Positions 1-8,085 of a stretch of 64,000 nt of DNA are shown here, piece after piece (position 1 is the stretch's first letter; every line of letters begins with the position of its first letter). Made by a program: the position numbers and the translations under genes. The notes beneath the pieces were generated by a model that was given only the letters and a program-made list of their open reading frames with translations, was not told the origin of the DNA and did not search any database. The DNA comes from CALMUP01 sp035327305 (GTDB lineage Bacteria > Verrucomicrobiota > Kiritimatiellia > CAIVKH01), in assembly GCA_035327305.1 (NCBI GenBank), contig DAOLDL010000001.1:99608-163607 (forward strand), given 5' to 3'.

Positions 1-456
1 CGCTGTATGATTCAACGTGCCCAGGCATGTGCGGGTGACCAGAACCGGACGCGCTTCGCTGGATGTCAACAGGTCAAGCATTGTCAATTGAGCATCCAGC
101 GGTGTGAGCAAACCGCCCGCTCCTTCAATAATCAGGACATCCACCTGCCGCGATAACTTGTCTATGTACTCCAAAACTTTTTCCAATTCAATTTTCCTGC
201 CCGCAAGGTGGGCCGCCAGATGCGGCGATGCAGGCAGGGGAAAGTCATAAAGAGGGCGTGGAATATTAATGTCCGCACATCCGGACAATTTTCCATAAGC
301 GGATGCATCATCCATTCCGCAATCACTGCCGGTTTGAATTGGTTTAATGGCAAGACCCATGATATCACGCTGGCGAAGCGCCGCCATCAGGCAGGATGTG
401 ACCCATGTTTTACCGACTCCCGTGTCGGTTCCGGTAATAAAGAATCGCTTCGCCAC
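1..456 (-). CDS. bioD: Dethiobiotin synthetase BioD (3' end cut by window edge)
   Basis: ATP-dependent carboxylase that closes the ureido ring of dethiobiotin from 7,8-diaminopelargonate in biotin synthesis (cytosol). The first 152 residues are visible, beginning VAKRFFITGTDTGVGKTWV with the P-loop GTDTGVGKT, followed by the KPIQTG substrate lysine segment and the later EGAGGLLTPL motif, all in family order; the C-terminal third lies outside the window. The start is a GTG whose G is shared with the TAG stop of the upstream glycosyltransferase (TAGTG), so translation is probably coupled. It is the last visible gene of a vanZ-GT39-bioD transcript. Other bio genes would be expected beyond the left edge. 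Confidence 0.93.
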   Translation of the reverse strand, partial: MAKRFFITGTDTGVGKTWVTSCLMAALRQRDIMGLAIKPIQTGSDCGMDDASAYGKLSGCADINIPRPLYDFPLPASPHLAAHLAGRKIELEKVLEYIDKLSRQVDVLIIEGAGGLLTPLDAQLTMLDLLTSSEARPVLVTRTCLGTLNHTA

Positions 457-2318
457 TAGTTACTTCCTCCGGCTGGCATGTGTGATTTAAAATCGTAAAT
501 TGACCAATGATGATCGGGCGGAAATCCAAGTTGTTCGGATATATTTTCACCGGTTTCCAGAAATTGTTTCATGGCCTCATTCATGCTTCGCAGTCTGCCG
601 CGTGTAACCATCATGAATCTAAATTCTCCACGCTTGACCATTTCACTCAATTCATCGCCGGATCGTTCATATCGGTTAAGATATTCATTATAATAGGGTA
701 TTGCCGATCGGTTGAAGTGCGTGGCAATCAGGGAACAACCGTTCATGGTCGGCATGGCCGCGAGATATCTGGTGTCCGGTTCCTTTTCCATCATATATTC
801 ATAAATGTGTTGAAGACCGGAAACTCTTCCGGCGATGTATGCGTTTGCTGTTGCCGAATAGGATGGATTCAATTCGCCCTTTCTTTTCAATTCGAGAAAT
901 ATCGCGCCGGGTATTACCCCTTCAGACTGCCTGGCTTTTACACAAATCCATGACACGTTAAAAAGAATCGATAGCAGAACGGCCATAGATCCGAAAACCA
1001 GCGTATTTTTGGCGAGAGGTCTTTCCTGGATACTCCGGTAAATAAGACAGGTTGAGGCGGCAATGACCATGATGCAGGCGGGGGCCAGCCAGTCACCCAC
1101 CGTATCTAATTTTACGAGGGTGAACAGCATCCATAATACGGAACCATAAATGCCAGCCAACGCCAGAAATCTTGTCCGCCTTTTATCGGAGCCAATACCA
1201 GCCAATCCAATGCCGGCAAATACCGCATACGGCGTTGCCATAAGTTCCAGGTAATGCGGAGGCGCCATTCGGGAAAAGCTGAACGCAAGAAGGCCCAACA
1301 ACAGCCAGGCGAACCAAAAGGACGCGGCAACCGGAAGGGCTTTTCGGTTGGCATTTGCGAATGATAATACGATGCCCACCAAAACAAGCGGCAATAAATA
1401 AGAAATCATGGAGCCGGGAAACTCGCCGAATAGTCGTTTCCATCCGTTCAGCCCCCCGTATAAAACTCCTTCAGCAATTTCGATTCCCGTGGATGTCAAA
1501 ATGGTGGCCGGTCTGAAACCAGTATCATTGGACATTCTGGCCAAACCGTTATGAGCCAGGGTTAATTCCAACATGCGGTTGCCGTCGGTGTTCATGACGC
1601 GAGGTCGCTGATCTTCAGGTGTCATGTCCACGGCGACAATCCATCCGAATGCCAGCACGAGGAAGAACAGCAGGGGAGGGATATAGTTCAGCAGTAATTT
1701 GGGTTTGCGCCATGGCATTCCATAGACCGCCAACAGGACAAGAGATGGCATCATGACCGACATGGCGAGACCCTTGACGTTAAAAGCCAGTCCGCAGAAA
1801 AAAGCGGCCAGCCAAATGCGACTGAACTTTCCGTGTTTGAGATATGCGGCAAGACAACATGCCGCGATGAGCACAAACATCGGCAATAGAGCATCCACCT
1901 TGTTGCTTCTCGCAACCAGAACGGCATTTGGCATGAATGCCAGTATGCCTGCCGAACATGTGGCGGCAATCCGGTTGCCATCAAGAAGCAGGATAAGACG
2001 ATAAACCAGAGCAACGGAAACCATTCCGGCGATGGCTTGCGGCAACATCAATGCAAACCCATCGTATCCGAAAAGATGCGCGGATAAGGTTTGGAACCAG
2101 AACCCCAAAGGAGGTTTATCAAACATGTAAGTGCCTTGGGGATCCCAGGCGACAAAGAAAAAATGCCACCAGGATTGCATCATGCTTCGGACATTTCCAC
2201 TGGAGGAGGGGCACCCGAATCCATTCCCGCCCAGCTGATGAAATCGGGGAAAGTACGCGGCAACCAACACAATCAATAAACCGGCATGACGGCCTAAAAA
2301 TTCAAGTGTGCGTTTCAT
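456..2318 (-). CDS. GT39/ArnT-YkcB-like membrane glycosyltransferase
   Basis: Polytopic inner-membrane protein of 620 residues in the PMT/ArnT superfamily, which moves sugars from polyprenyl-phosphate donors onto lipid or protein acceptors on the outer face of the membrane. The region around residues 45-75 (SWWHFFFVAWDP then DKPPLGFW) and the following LFGYDGFALMLPQAIAG match the YkcB-type subfamily; about ten hydrophobic segments follow, then a soluble C-terminal part. The acceptor and sugar cannot be told from sequence. It overlaps the upstream vanZ-like gene by 17 nt and shares one base with bioD, so the three are one transcription unit. The link to biotin synthesis is probably only positional. 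Confidence 0.85.
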   Translation of the reverse strand: MKRTLEFLGRHAGLLIVLVAAYFPRFHQLGGNGFGCPSSSGNVRSMMQSWWHFFFVAWDPQGTYMFDKPPLGFWFQTLSAHLFGYDGFALMLPQAIAGMVSVALVYRLILLLDGNRIAATCSAGILAFMPNAVLVARSNKVDALLPMFVLIAACCLAAYLKHGKFSRIWLAAFFCGLAFNVKGLAMSVMMPSLVLLAVYGMPWRKPKLLLNYIPPLLFFLVLAFGWIVAVDMTPEDQRPRVMNTDGNRMLELTLAHNGLARMSNDTGFRPATILTSTGIEIAEGVLYGGLNGWKRLFGEFPGSMISYLLPLVLVGIVLSFANANRKALPVAASFWFAWLLLGLLAFSFSRMAPPHYLELMATPYAVFAGIGLAGIGSDKRRTRFLALAGIYGSVLWMLFTLVKLDTVGDWLAPACIMVIAASTCLIYRSIQERPLAKNTLVFGSMAVLLSILFNVSWICVKARQSEGVIPGAIFLELKRKGELNPSYSATANAYIAGRVSGLQHIYEYMMEKEPDTRYLAAMPTMNGCSLIATHFNRSAIPYYNEYLNRYERSGDELSEMVKRGEFRFMMVTRGRLRSMNEAMKQFLETGENISEQLGFPPDHHWSIYDFKSHMPAGGSN

Positions 2319-2721
2319 TTTTCCCGGTGAATGGAAGTTTTAATGTTGCCTCATATTTTACATGAATAAAAACAATGCAAGCACCCACTGTGTCGGCAAT
2401 CCAGTCGTATATGTCAGCAACGCGGTTATCAACCATGGATTGGCGCCATTCGTCGGTTATACCATATAATGATGAAAATAGTACGGATAGCACGGCTGAT
2501 TTAACGGGGGGGATTCCGCATGAACGAAGAAATGCGTACATAAACGACGAAAGGATGGCATAAATGACGGCATGAACGATTTTGTCGAAATGGGGCGGCA
2601 ACCATATTCCCGGATCCGGCGTCTCCGATTTACCGCTCATCCAGAAGATCAGTCCGCACCAGGTTACTACCGGAAACCAGCCCAGATACTTGTAGTTACG
2701 AAACAACGTTGACATCAACAT
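2302..2721 (-). CDS. VanZ-like membrane protein
   Basis: 139-residue membrane protein with the VanZ-family signature: DKIVHAVIY near residue 45, then YGITDEWRQ and the later DWIADTVGA motif, with four hydrophobic segments. VanZ in enterococci gives low-level teicoplanin resistance; most homologues, including this one, have no established function. It is the first gene of the vanZ-GT39-bioD unit. The ATG at 2721 has no Shine-Dalgarno sequence; a promoter -10 box ends 7 nt upstream of it, so a leaderless mRNA is likely. An alternative ATG lies two codons downstream. Confidence 0.85.
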   Translation of the reverse strand: MLMSTLFRNYKYLGWFPVVTWCGLIFWMSGKSETPDPGIWLPPHFDKIVHAVIYAILSSFMYAFLRSCGIPPVKSAVLSVLFSSLYGITDEWRQSMVDNRVADIYDWIADTVGACIVFIHVKYEATLKLPFTGKNETHT

Positions 2722-2727
2722 ACCCGA

Positions 2728-2756
2728 CTTATAACTGACAAATTATGTTTTTCCAA
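2728..2756 (-). promoter_or_regulatory. Sigma70-type promoter of the vanZ operon, leaderless geometry
   Basis: On the minus strand TTGGAA (2756-2751), a 17-nt spacer, TATAAG (2733-2728), six nt, then the ATG at 2721. By the spacing calibrated on rnpB (first transcribed base 7 nt past the -10), transcription would begin at the A of the start codon. Confidence 0.65.
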
Positions 2757-2767
2757 TAATCATCAAA

Positions 2768-2776
2768 TGGTAGAAT
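2768..2776 (+). promoter_or_regulatory. Extended -10 promoter of the secretin-like gene, leaderless geometry
   Basis: TGG directly before TAGAAT (2771-2776) forms an extended -10; six nt (ACCGCC) separate it from the ATG at 2783. There is no Shine-Dalgarno sequence and only a weak -35 (TTTTTC at 2748). It lies back to back with the vanZ promoter in a 61-bp divergent region. Confidence 0.55.
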
Positions 2777-2782
2777 ACCGCC

Positions 2783-3631
2783 ATGACAAGGTCTATATTG
2801 CTGTTCGCCCTGTTGATTTTTCATTTTCAATCCGTGAATGCGGAAGATGCCGATGTCATGCGTACCGTGATATATCCCATCACGTTTGGAGATCCTCAAG
2901 CGCTTGAAGAAATCAGCCGCGCGATTGTCGGCGAAGATGGACACCTGACTCTTGATCTCAAAGGAAACCGCCTGATCGTGGTAACCACATCAGCCAAGCA
3001 CCGGCAGTTGGATGAAGTATTCGGTACTGCTGAAACCGCGGTGGACAACGTTCGCATCCAGGTTGAATTTATTCATCACTCCGTCGAGCGGGACCGCGGT
3101 GCCGGGATCAAGGGGCACGGTGATATTGTGGTGGGAGGAGGGGGGACATCCGGTAAAATTGTACTGCATCCGGAAATTCGCGATTCGCGGACTGAAACAA
3201 GCGGCAACGTCCGGCAGTTGTTGTTGGTTGCCAGTGGACGCGAAGGGTTCCTGCGGGTTGGAGAAAGCGTGCCGTACATTGAATGGATATCTGAATACAG
3301 TTGGCGGGGCGGATATACGGAATCGCGCATCCTATGGCAGGAAGCAGGATCTTTCCTGGTGGTGACACCTACAATCATGAGGGATGGCAAAACCATCCAT
3401 ATCAAAATCACGCCGGAAATTCGCGGGCTGGTGGATGGTAACCCATTGCGCGTGAAATATACGGCACTTGCCACTGAAGTTTTCACCGCTGACGGTCAAA
3501 CCATTCAACTTGGCGGATCGGGAAAGAATCAGGAGTTCTATTCGCGATTTCTCGTTGGCATGAACAGAAGCGGTTCAACAAGCGCGATCGATATTAAATT
3601 GACCCCGCAAGTTGTAAAACCCGCGCCCTGA
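2783..3631 (+). CDS. Short secretin-family protein (single-gene, exported)
   Basis: 282 residues. An N-terminal signal peptide (hydrophobic residues 4-16, SVNA cleavage near 20) is followed by an N-domain-like segment (27-90, NRLIVVTTSAKHRQLDEVF) and a secretin-like C-terminal part: VRIQVEFIHHS at 90, GESVPYI at 160, FLVVTPTIMRDGKTIHIKITPEI at 191-213 (read in two pieces FLVVTPTIM and RDGKTIHIKITPEI), then the 'dGQTIQLGG' strand at 238. Secretins form outer-membrane rings of type II/III systems and type IV pili; typical ones are 500-700 residues, so this is a much reduced member. No secretion genes flank it. It may be an outer-membrane or periplasmic secretin relative rather than a working export channel. 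A Gly-rich loop sits at 117-123. Confidence 0.7.
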   Translation: MTRSILLFALLIFHFQSVNAEDADVMRTVIYPITFGDPQALEEISRAIVGEDGHLTLDLKGNRLIVVTTSAKHRQLDEVFGTAETAVDNVRIQVEFIHHSVERDRGAGIKGHGDIVVGGGGTSGKIVLHPEIRDSRTETSGNVRQLLLVASGREGFLRVGESVPYIEWISEYSWRGGYTESRILWQEAGSFLVVTPTIMRDGKTIHIKITPEIRGLVDGNPLRVKYTALATEVFTADGQTIQLGGSGKNQEFYSRFLVGMNRSGSTSAIDIKLTPQVVKPAP

Positions 3632-3687
3632 CCGGAAGGCACTGTACCGGTGTTGTGTCGGGCGGCCGGGACCTCCTTTTCTTTTCC

Positions 3688-3716
3688 TTGCTTTCCACCA
3701 ACAAGTTGTAGATATT
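3688..3716 (+). promoter_or_regulatory. Candidate promoter of the riboflavin operon
   Basis: TTGCTT (3688-3693), a 17-nt spacer and GATATT (3711-3716) place the transcription start near 3723, exactly where the FMN riboswitch begins. The hexamers are imperfect, but the position relative to the riboswitch supports the call. Confidence 0.45.
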
Positions 3717-3723
3717 CAAGGGT

Positions 3724-3876
3724 AGACCTTCGGGGCAGGGTGATCTCATGCTTGCATGGGAAATTCCCGATCGGCGGTGTAGCCCGCGACTCCCGGTTGT
3801 TTAAACCGGGATTGAGCCAGTCAGGTGTTCGCATCGATCTGGAGCCGACAGTATAGTCTGGATATAAAGAAGGTTC
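3724..3876 (+). ncRNA. FMN riboswitch (RFN element)
   Basis: The leader carries the conserved RFN blocks in order: ACCTTCGGGGCAGGGTG, GAAATTCCCGATCGGCGGT, AGCCCGCGA, then GGAGCCGACAGTATAGTCTGGAT ending in AAAGAAGGTTC (read as separate blocks). P1 forms between ACCTTC (3726-3731) and GAAGGT (3869-3874). It senses FMN and lowers expression of the riboflavin genes that follow. Downstream there is a small hairpin (ACACC-GTA-GGTGT, 3880-3892) but no T-tract, so control is more likely at translation of ribBA than by termination. Confidence 0.97.
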
Positions 3877-3924
3877 GCCACACCGTAGGTGTATTCTGCC
3901 CCGATATGGTCGTTTGAGAAGTTT

Positions 3925-5163
3925 ATGCAAACGACACAACAGCAAACAGTAAAACGGAATTCAATTCCCGGTTTCGAAAAACTGGAACAAGCCATAACTG
4001 CTTTCGGTCGGGGTGAAATCGTCATCGTCACCGATGATGCCCGCCGCGAAAATGAAGGCGACTTCATTGTTGCCGCCGAAAAAATCACGCCGGAAGCCAT
4101 CAATTTCATGACAATACACGGCCGTGGGTTGATCTGCATCGCCATGGATTCGGCACGATTGCGGAAACTCGGACTGTCTCGAATGATGTCGCATGGCGAT
4201 GGTGATCAATACCGCACGGCATTTATGGAGTCCGTGGACGCGCGCATCGGTGTCACCACGGGAATCAGCGCGTTTGATCGCTCCCGCACGATACAAGTTC
4301 TCATGAATGATCAATCTACGGCGGCAGATTTAAATCGGCCGGGACACATGTTTCCCCTCGAGGCCATGGCGGGCGGCGTCTTGAAACGCGCCGGTCATAC
4401 TGAAGCTTCAGTGGATCTTTGCCATCTGGCCGGACTGAAGCCGGGTGGTGTTATTTGCGAAGTGCTGAATGATGACGGCACCATGGCGCGTTTTCCGGAT
4501 TTGACCAAATTGTCCAAGAAACACGGGTTGCACATGATCGCCATTCGCGATTTGATCCATTACCGGTCGCTTCGTGAAAAATTGATCGAACTCGACACGC
4601 AGATAAACCTCCCCACGGAATTCGGCATGTTCAAGATGTCGATGTACCGTTCATTGATCGACCAGAAAACCCATCTTGCCCTTGTTCTTGGCAGGCCGCA
4701 CGAACTGGATAATCCCCTGGTTCGCATTCACAGTGAATGCCTTACCGGTGATGCTTTCGGTTCATTGCGTTGCGACTGCGGCTCGCAGTTGCGCGAAGCT
4801 CTTCAATTGATCGGAAAATCCGGCAGTGGAGTCCTGATCTACATGCGGCAGGAAGGACGCGGAATAGGACTCGAATTCAAAATCCGCGCCTATGCATTGC
4901 AGGAGCAGGGCATGGATACCGTGGAAGCCAATGAACAGCTTGGGTTTGAGGCAGATGAGCGGGATTACACCATTGCCGCGCAAATTCTGGTTGATCTCGG
5001 TGTGAAAAAACTGAACTTGATAACAAACAATCCTCGCAAAATTGAGGGGCTGGAGCGATTCGGAATCGAAGTTAGAAGCCGCACCCCCCTGATTCTGCCC
5101 GGTACGGAACACAGCGAACATTACCTCAATACCAAGAAGAAAAAGCTCGGGCACATGCTTTAA
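3925..5163 (+). CDS. ribBA: Bifunctional DHBP synthase / GTP cyclohydrolase II
   Basis: 412-residue enzyme giving both precursors of riboflavin: 3,4-dihydroxy-2-butanone 4-phosphate from ribulose 5-phosphate (N-terminal half, DDARRENEGDF, then AGHTEASVDL and NDDGTMARFPDL) and the pyrimidine precursor from GTP (C-terminal half, zinc site CLTGDAFGSLRCDC, QEGRGIGL, TNNPRKIEGL). The ATG at 3925 is preferred because GAGAAG precedes it by six nt and family members begin a few residues before the DHBP domain; an in-frame GTG at 3889 sits inside a hairpin with no ribosome site. First gene behind the FMN riboswitch. Confidence 0.95.
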   Translation: MQTTQQQTVKRNSIPGFEKLEQAITAFGRGEIVIVTDDARRENEGDFIVAAEKITPEAINFMTIHGRGLICIAMDSARLRKLGLSRMMSHGDGDQYRTAFMESVDARIGVTTGISAFDRSRTIQVLMNDQSTAADLNRPGHMFPLEAMAGGVLKRAGHTEASVDLCHLAGLKPGGVICEVLNDDGTMARFPDLTKLSKKHGLHMIAIRDLIHYRSLREKLIELDTQINLPTEFGMFKMSMYRSLIDQKTHLALVLGRPHELDNPLVRIHSECLTGDAFGSLRCDCGSQLREALQLIGKSGSGVLIYMRQEGRGIGLEFKIRAYALQEQGMDTVEANEQLGFEADERDYTIAAQILVDLGVKKLNLITNNPRKIEGLERFGIEVRSRTPLILPGTEHSEHYLNTKKKKLGHML

Positions 5164-5172
5164 AGGTGAAAC

Positions 5173-5634
5173 ATGAATGAAGTGGTCGGCGATATGAATG
5201 CGCACGGTTTGAAATTCGGCATTGTGGTGAGCCGGTTCAATGATTTGTTTACCCGCAATCTTTTGAATGGCGCGGTGGATTGCATCAAATTTCACGGGGG
5301 ACGGGAAGAGGATATTGTCACCGTGTGGGTCCCGGGGTCGTTTGAGGTTCCCCAGGCGTTAAACAAAATGGCGGAGTCGGGAAAGTATCAGGCGCTGATC
5401 GGACTTGGAGTGGTAATTGAAGGCGCCACCAATCACGCGGATTTAATCACATCCAACGTGGCATCCCAATGCGCCGGAATGGCCAGACAATTTAAGATAC
5501 CCGTTGTGGACGGGGTGCTCGGTGTGCGAACCATGGAACAGGCCATGGAACGGTGTGGCGGCAAGCATGGCAACCGCGGCTGGCAATGCGCCATGGTGGC
5601 TATCGAAATGCACAGCCTTTTAAAGAAGTTATAA
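5173..5634 (+). CDS. ribH: 6,7-dimethyl-8-ribityllumazine synthase
   Basis: 153 residues; condenses the ribBA product 3,4-dihydroxybutanone phosphate with 5-amino-6-ribitylaminouracil, usually as a 60-mer or pentamer shell. Family motifs are visible: VVSRFND near 20, WVPGSFEVPQAL, the GVVIEGATNHADLI substrate loop with the catalytic-loop histidine, and a C-terminal TMEQAMERCG...NRGW block. The usual 'GxVIRG' arginine is replaced by glutamate (VIEG), a small deviation. It lies 9 nt after ribBA with GAAA/AGGTG before the start. Confidence 0.94.
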   Translation: MNEVVGDMNAHGLKFGIVVSRFNDLFTRNLLNGAVDCIKFHGGREEDIVTVWVPGSFEVPQALNKMAESGKYQALIGLGVVIEGATNHADLITSNVASQCAGMARQFKIPVVDGVLGVRTMEQAMERCGGKHGNRGWQCAMVAIEMHSLLKKL

Positions 5635-5637
5635 TGT

Positions 5638-6108
5638 ATGAATAGCGGACGTCACGAAAGCCGCATGTGGGCGGTGCAATTTCTCTTCCAGCGCGATTTT
5701 AACCACGGCGACATCGCCGAGGCGTTGGACGATTTCTGGCTGGAACGCAAAGCCGGCCCGGCCTTGCGCAAATTCGCCGAAGAGCTGATTCATGGCGTGG
5801 AAGCTCACAAGACGGAAATCGATGAACTGATTCAAAAATATGCCGAACACTGGAATGTATCCCGGATGGGTGCGGTTGACCGAAATGTCATGCGCGTTGC
5901 TATTTATGAAATGCTTCACCGCACCGATATTCCACCGGTAGTATCCATCAACGAAGCCGTTGAACTGGCCAAGGAACTAAGCGGCGATGATTCGGGTAAA
6001 TTTGTAAACGGAATCCTCGATCGAGCCAGCAAAAGCGCCGGGCGACCGGCTCGCACGGTGAGACCGGTAAATGCGCCTTCGTCTTTATCCGGCGAGCAAG
6101 GGACATGA
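5638..6108 (+). CDS. nusB: Transcription antitermination factor NusB
   Basis: 156-residue all-helical RNA-binding protein that with NusE (S10) binds boxA and supports antitermination of rRNA operons. Recognised by the N-terminal ESRMWAVQFLFQRDF helix, the central NVSRMGAVDRNVMRVAIYEM block and the C-terminal SINEAVELAKELSGDDSGKFVNGILD (shown here by its ends). The location after ribH is common in bacteria. Its stop overlaps the ftsY start (ATGA). Confidence 0.95.
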   Translation: MNSGRHESRMWAVQFLFQRDFNHGDIAEALDDFWLERKAGPALRKFAEELIHGVEAHKTEIDELIQKYAEHWNVSRMGAVDRNVMRVAIYEMLHRTDIPPVVSINEAVELAKELSGDDSGKFVNGILDRASKSAGRPARTVRPVNAPSSLSGEQGT

Positions 6109-7010
6109 ACAGCTGGTTCAAGGCGCTGGGTCGTACCCGAAATCAATTGGCAAATTCATTCAGCCGTCTTTTTGGACGCTCGGTAAGCGTTGATGAGGAG
6201 ACGCTTGAGGATTTGGAATCCCGACTGATTCAAGCTGACTTGCCGGTCCGCCTTTCCCTCGAACTTATTGAAACGCTACGGGACGAAGGCGTCGCCAAGG
6301 GAAAAACCGGTGTACAAAAAATACGCGAAAAACTGCTCGATACCTTGAGCGCTCCGGCGGGCTTCGATTTTGAGTCAGATGAAAAACCGCTTTGCGTGGT
6401 CATGATCGGCATCAATGGATCGGGCAAGACCACTTCATCGGCCAAACTCGCGCATCTTGCGCTTAAGAAGAAAAAGAAGGTCGTGCTTGGCGCCGCCGAT
6501 ACGTTCCGTGCCGCCGGTTCAAGCCAACTTAAATTGTGGGCCGATAAAATTGGTTGTGAAGTCGTGACCGGGAAAATGGGGGCGGATTCAGCGGCCGTTG
6601 CTTACGATGCGATGGATGCGGCCATCGCGCGTGGAGCCGATGTTGTAATCATCGATACCGCCGGACGTATGCACACCAAATTGCCCTTGATGGATGAGTT
6701 GGAAAAAACCATTCGGGCCATAGGAAAAAAGATGCCGGGCGCGCCGCATCATGCGTGGATTGTGCTGGATGCCTCCATGGGCCAGAATGCCATACATCAA
6801 GCCGCAAACTTCCATGCGCGCATTCCGCTGACAGGCGCCGTCATAACCAAACTGGATGGCTCCTCCAAAGCAGGTTTTGTTTTTTCAATTCAGCGCGAAC
6901 TTGGAATTCCCATCCGGTTCGTGGGTCTAGGCGAAGGCGAGGATGATCTCATGCCGTTTGATCCGGTGGAATTTGTCGATGCATTGCTTGGGATCGAGCA
7001 TGAAGGATAA
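6105..7010 (+). CDS. ftsY: Signal recognition particle receptor FtsY
   Basis: 301-residue GTPase that docks ribosome-nascent chain-SRP complexes at the membrane. The N helical domain (about 1-85) precedes the G domain: P-loop GINGSGKTTSSAKLA, DTFRAAG, the DTAGRMHTKLPLMDEL G3 region, GQNA, TKLDGSSKAG (G4) and the closing GLGEGEDDLMPFDP. The acidic A domain of enterobacterial FtsY is missing, as in many bacteria. It overlaps nusB by 4 nt and ribD by 11 nt, so it is embedded in the FMN-riboswitch operon. Confidence 0.95.
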   Translation: MNSWFKALGRTRNQLANSFSRLFGRSVSVDEETLEDLESRLIQADLPVRLSLELIETLRDEGVAKGKTGVQKIREKLLDTLSAPAGFDFESDEKPLCVVMIGINGSGKTTSSAKLAHLALKKKKKVVLGAADTFRAAGSSQLKLWADKIGCEVVTGKMGADSAAVAYDAMDAAIARGADVVIIDTAGRMHTKLPLMDELEKTIRAIGKKMPGAPHHAWIVLDASMGQNAIHQAANFHARIPLTGAVITKLDGSSKAGFVFSIQRELGIPIRFVGLGEGEDDLMPFDPVEFVDALLGIEHEG

Positions 7011-8085
7011 TCAGGACAGTTTGTGGATGCGGCTTGCGTTTGAGCTTGCGGTCAAGGGTGAAGGGCTTACCCGGCCAAACCCGCCGGTTGGTGCTATCGT
7101 GGTAAGAGATGGAAAGGTCGTCGGCAAGGGATTCCATCGAAAAGCCGGTCAGCCGCATGCTGAAATAGTGGCATTAAACAATGCCGGTTCCCTGGCGAAG
7201 GGCGCGACATTGTACGTGACATTGGAGCCTTGTTGTACGTACGGACGCACCCCGCCATGCACCACTGCCATACTAGCCGCAGGAATTAAACGGGTCGTGT
7301 ATGGCTGTACGGATCCCAACCCCGTGCACGCCGGAAAAGGCGGTCGCATTCTGCAAAAATCAGGCATTGAAGTGACAAGATTTGTTCTTCGGAATGCTTG
7401 CGAGAAGTTGATTCGGCCTTTTGCAACCCGCATGTTGGAAAAAAGACCATACATAACGCTTAAGCTTGCGAGCACGTTGGATGGTCGAATTGCCGATTCC
7501 AATGGAACATCTAAATGGATAACCGGAAAAATGGCGCGTACCGCGGTCCAGGCTCTACGCCGTTCGGCGGATGCGATCATGGTTGGAGCTTCGACTTTGC
7601 GATGCGACAACCCGTCGCTGTTGCCGCGCCCGGCATTTGGAAGGCAACCATTACGGGTTATTATTGCCGGTCGCCATCCTTTGCCAATGCAGTCCAAGGT
7701 CTTTACAGATGGATTTGCGAAGCAAACGCTGGTATTTGCGACGACTGGAAATGCTCAAACAAGTAAATTAAGACGCCTTGGCGTAACTGTTATCGAATTG
7801 CCATCTCGTAACAAACGGGTTTCACTGATGACGGTTGTAAAGGAACTCGCCCGGCGGGACTGTATGCATGTGGTTTGCGAAGGCGGAGGTATATTGGCCG
7901 CCGAATTGTTACGCAAAAAACTGGTTGATGAATTATGGATGTTTTATTCGCCCAGAATCCTGGGGGGTAATGCGAGGCCATCTTTTTCCGGGGGTGGCTG
8001 GAAGCTGGATCAATCCCCGGAATATGTTGTCGAGCACATGGAAAAACTGGGTGAAGATGTATTGATTACAGCGAGGAAAAAATAA
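7000..8085 (+). CDS. ribD: Riboflavin biosynthesis deaminase/reductase RibD
   Basis: 361 residues. The N-terminal cytidine-deaminase-type domain has the zinc ligands and acid of HAEIVAL and PCCTYGRTPPC; the C-terminal RibC/DHFR-like reductase begins at about 150 (TLKLASTLDGRIA, SKWITG, VGASTLRCDNP) and ends with CEGGG. It converts the GTP cyclohydrolase product to 5-amino-6-ribitylamino-uracil phosphate. The ATG at 7000 is chosen because homologues start just before the MRLAFELA helix; it overlaps the end of ftsY. The stop is followed directly by the ribE ATG. Confidence 0.95.
   Translation: MKDNQDSLWMRLAFELAVKGEGLTRPNPPVGAIVVRDGKVVGKGFHRKAGQPHAEIVALNNAGSLAKGATLYVTLEPCCTYGRTPPCTTAILAAGIKRVVYGCTDPNPVHAGKGGRILQKSGIEVTRFVLRNACEKLIRPFATRMLEKRPYITLKLASTLDGRIADSNGTSKWITGKMARTAVQALRRSADAIMVGASTLRCDNPSLLPRPAFGRQPLRVIIAGRHPLPMQSKVFTDGFAKQTLVFATTGNAQTSKLRRLGVTVIELPSRNKRVSLMTVVKELARRDCMHVVCEGGGILAAELLRKKLVDELWMFYSPRILGGNARPSFSGGGWKLDQSPEYVVEHMEKLGEDVLITARKK

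Noticed and set aside
3889..3924. GTG at 3889 as the start of ribBA
   Set aside because: It lies inside a small hairpin after the riboswitch and has no ribosome site; the ATG at 3925 has GAGAAG upstream and matches family starts.
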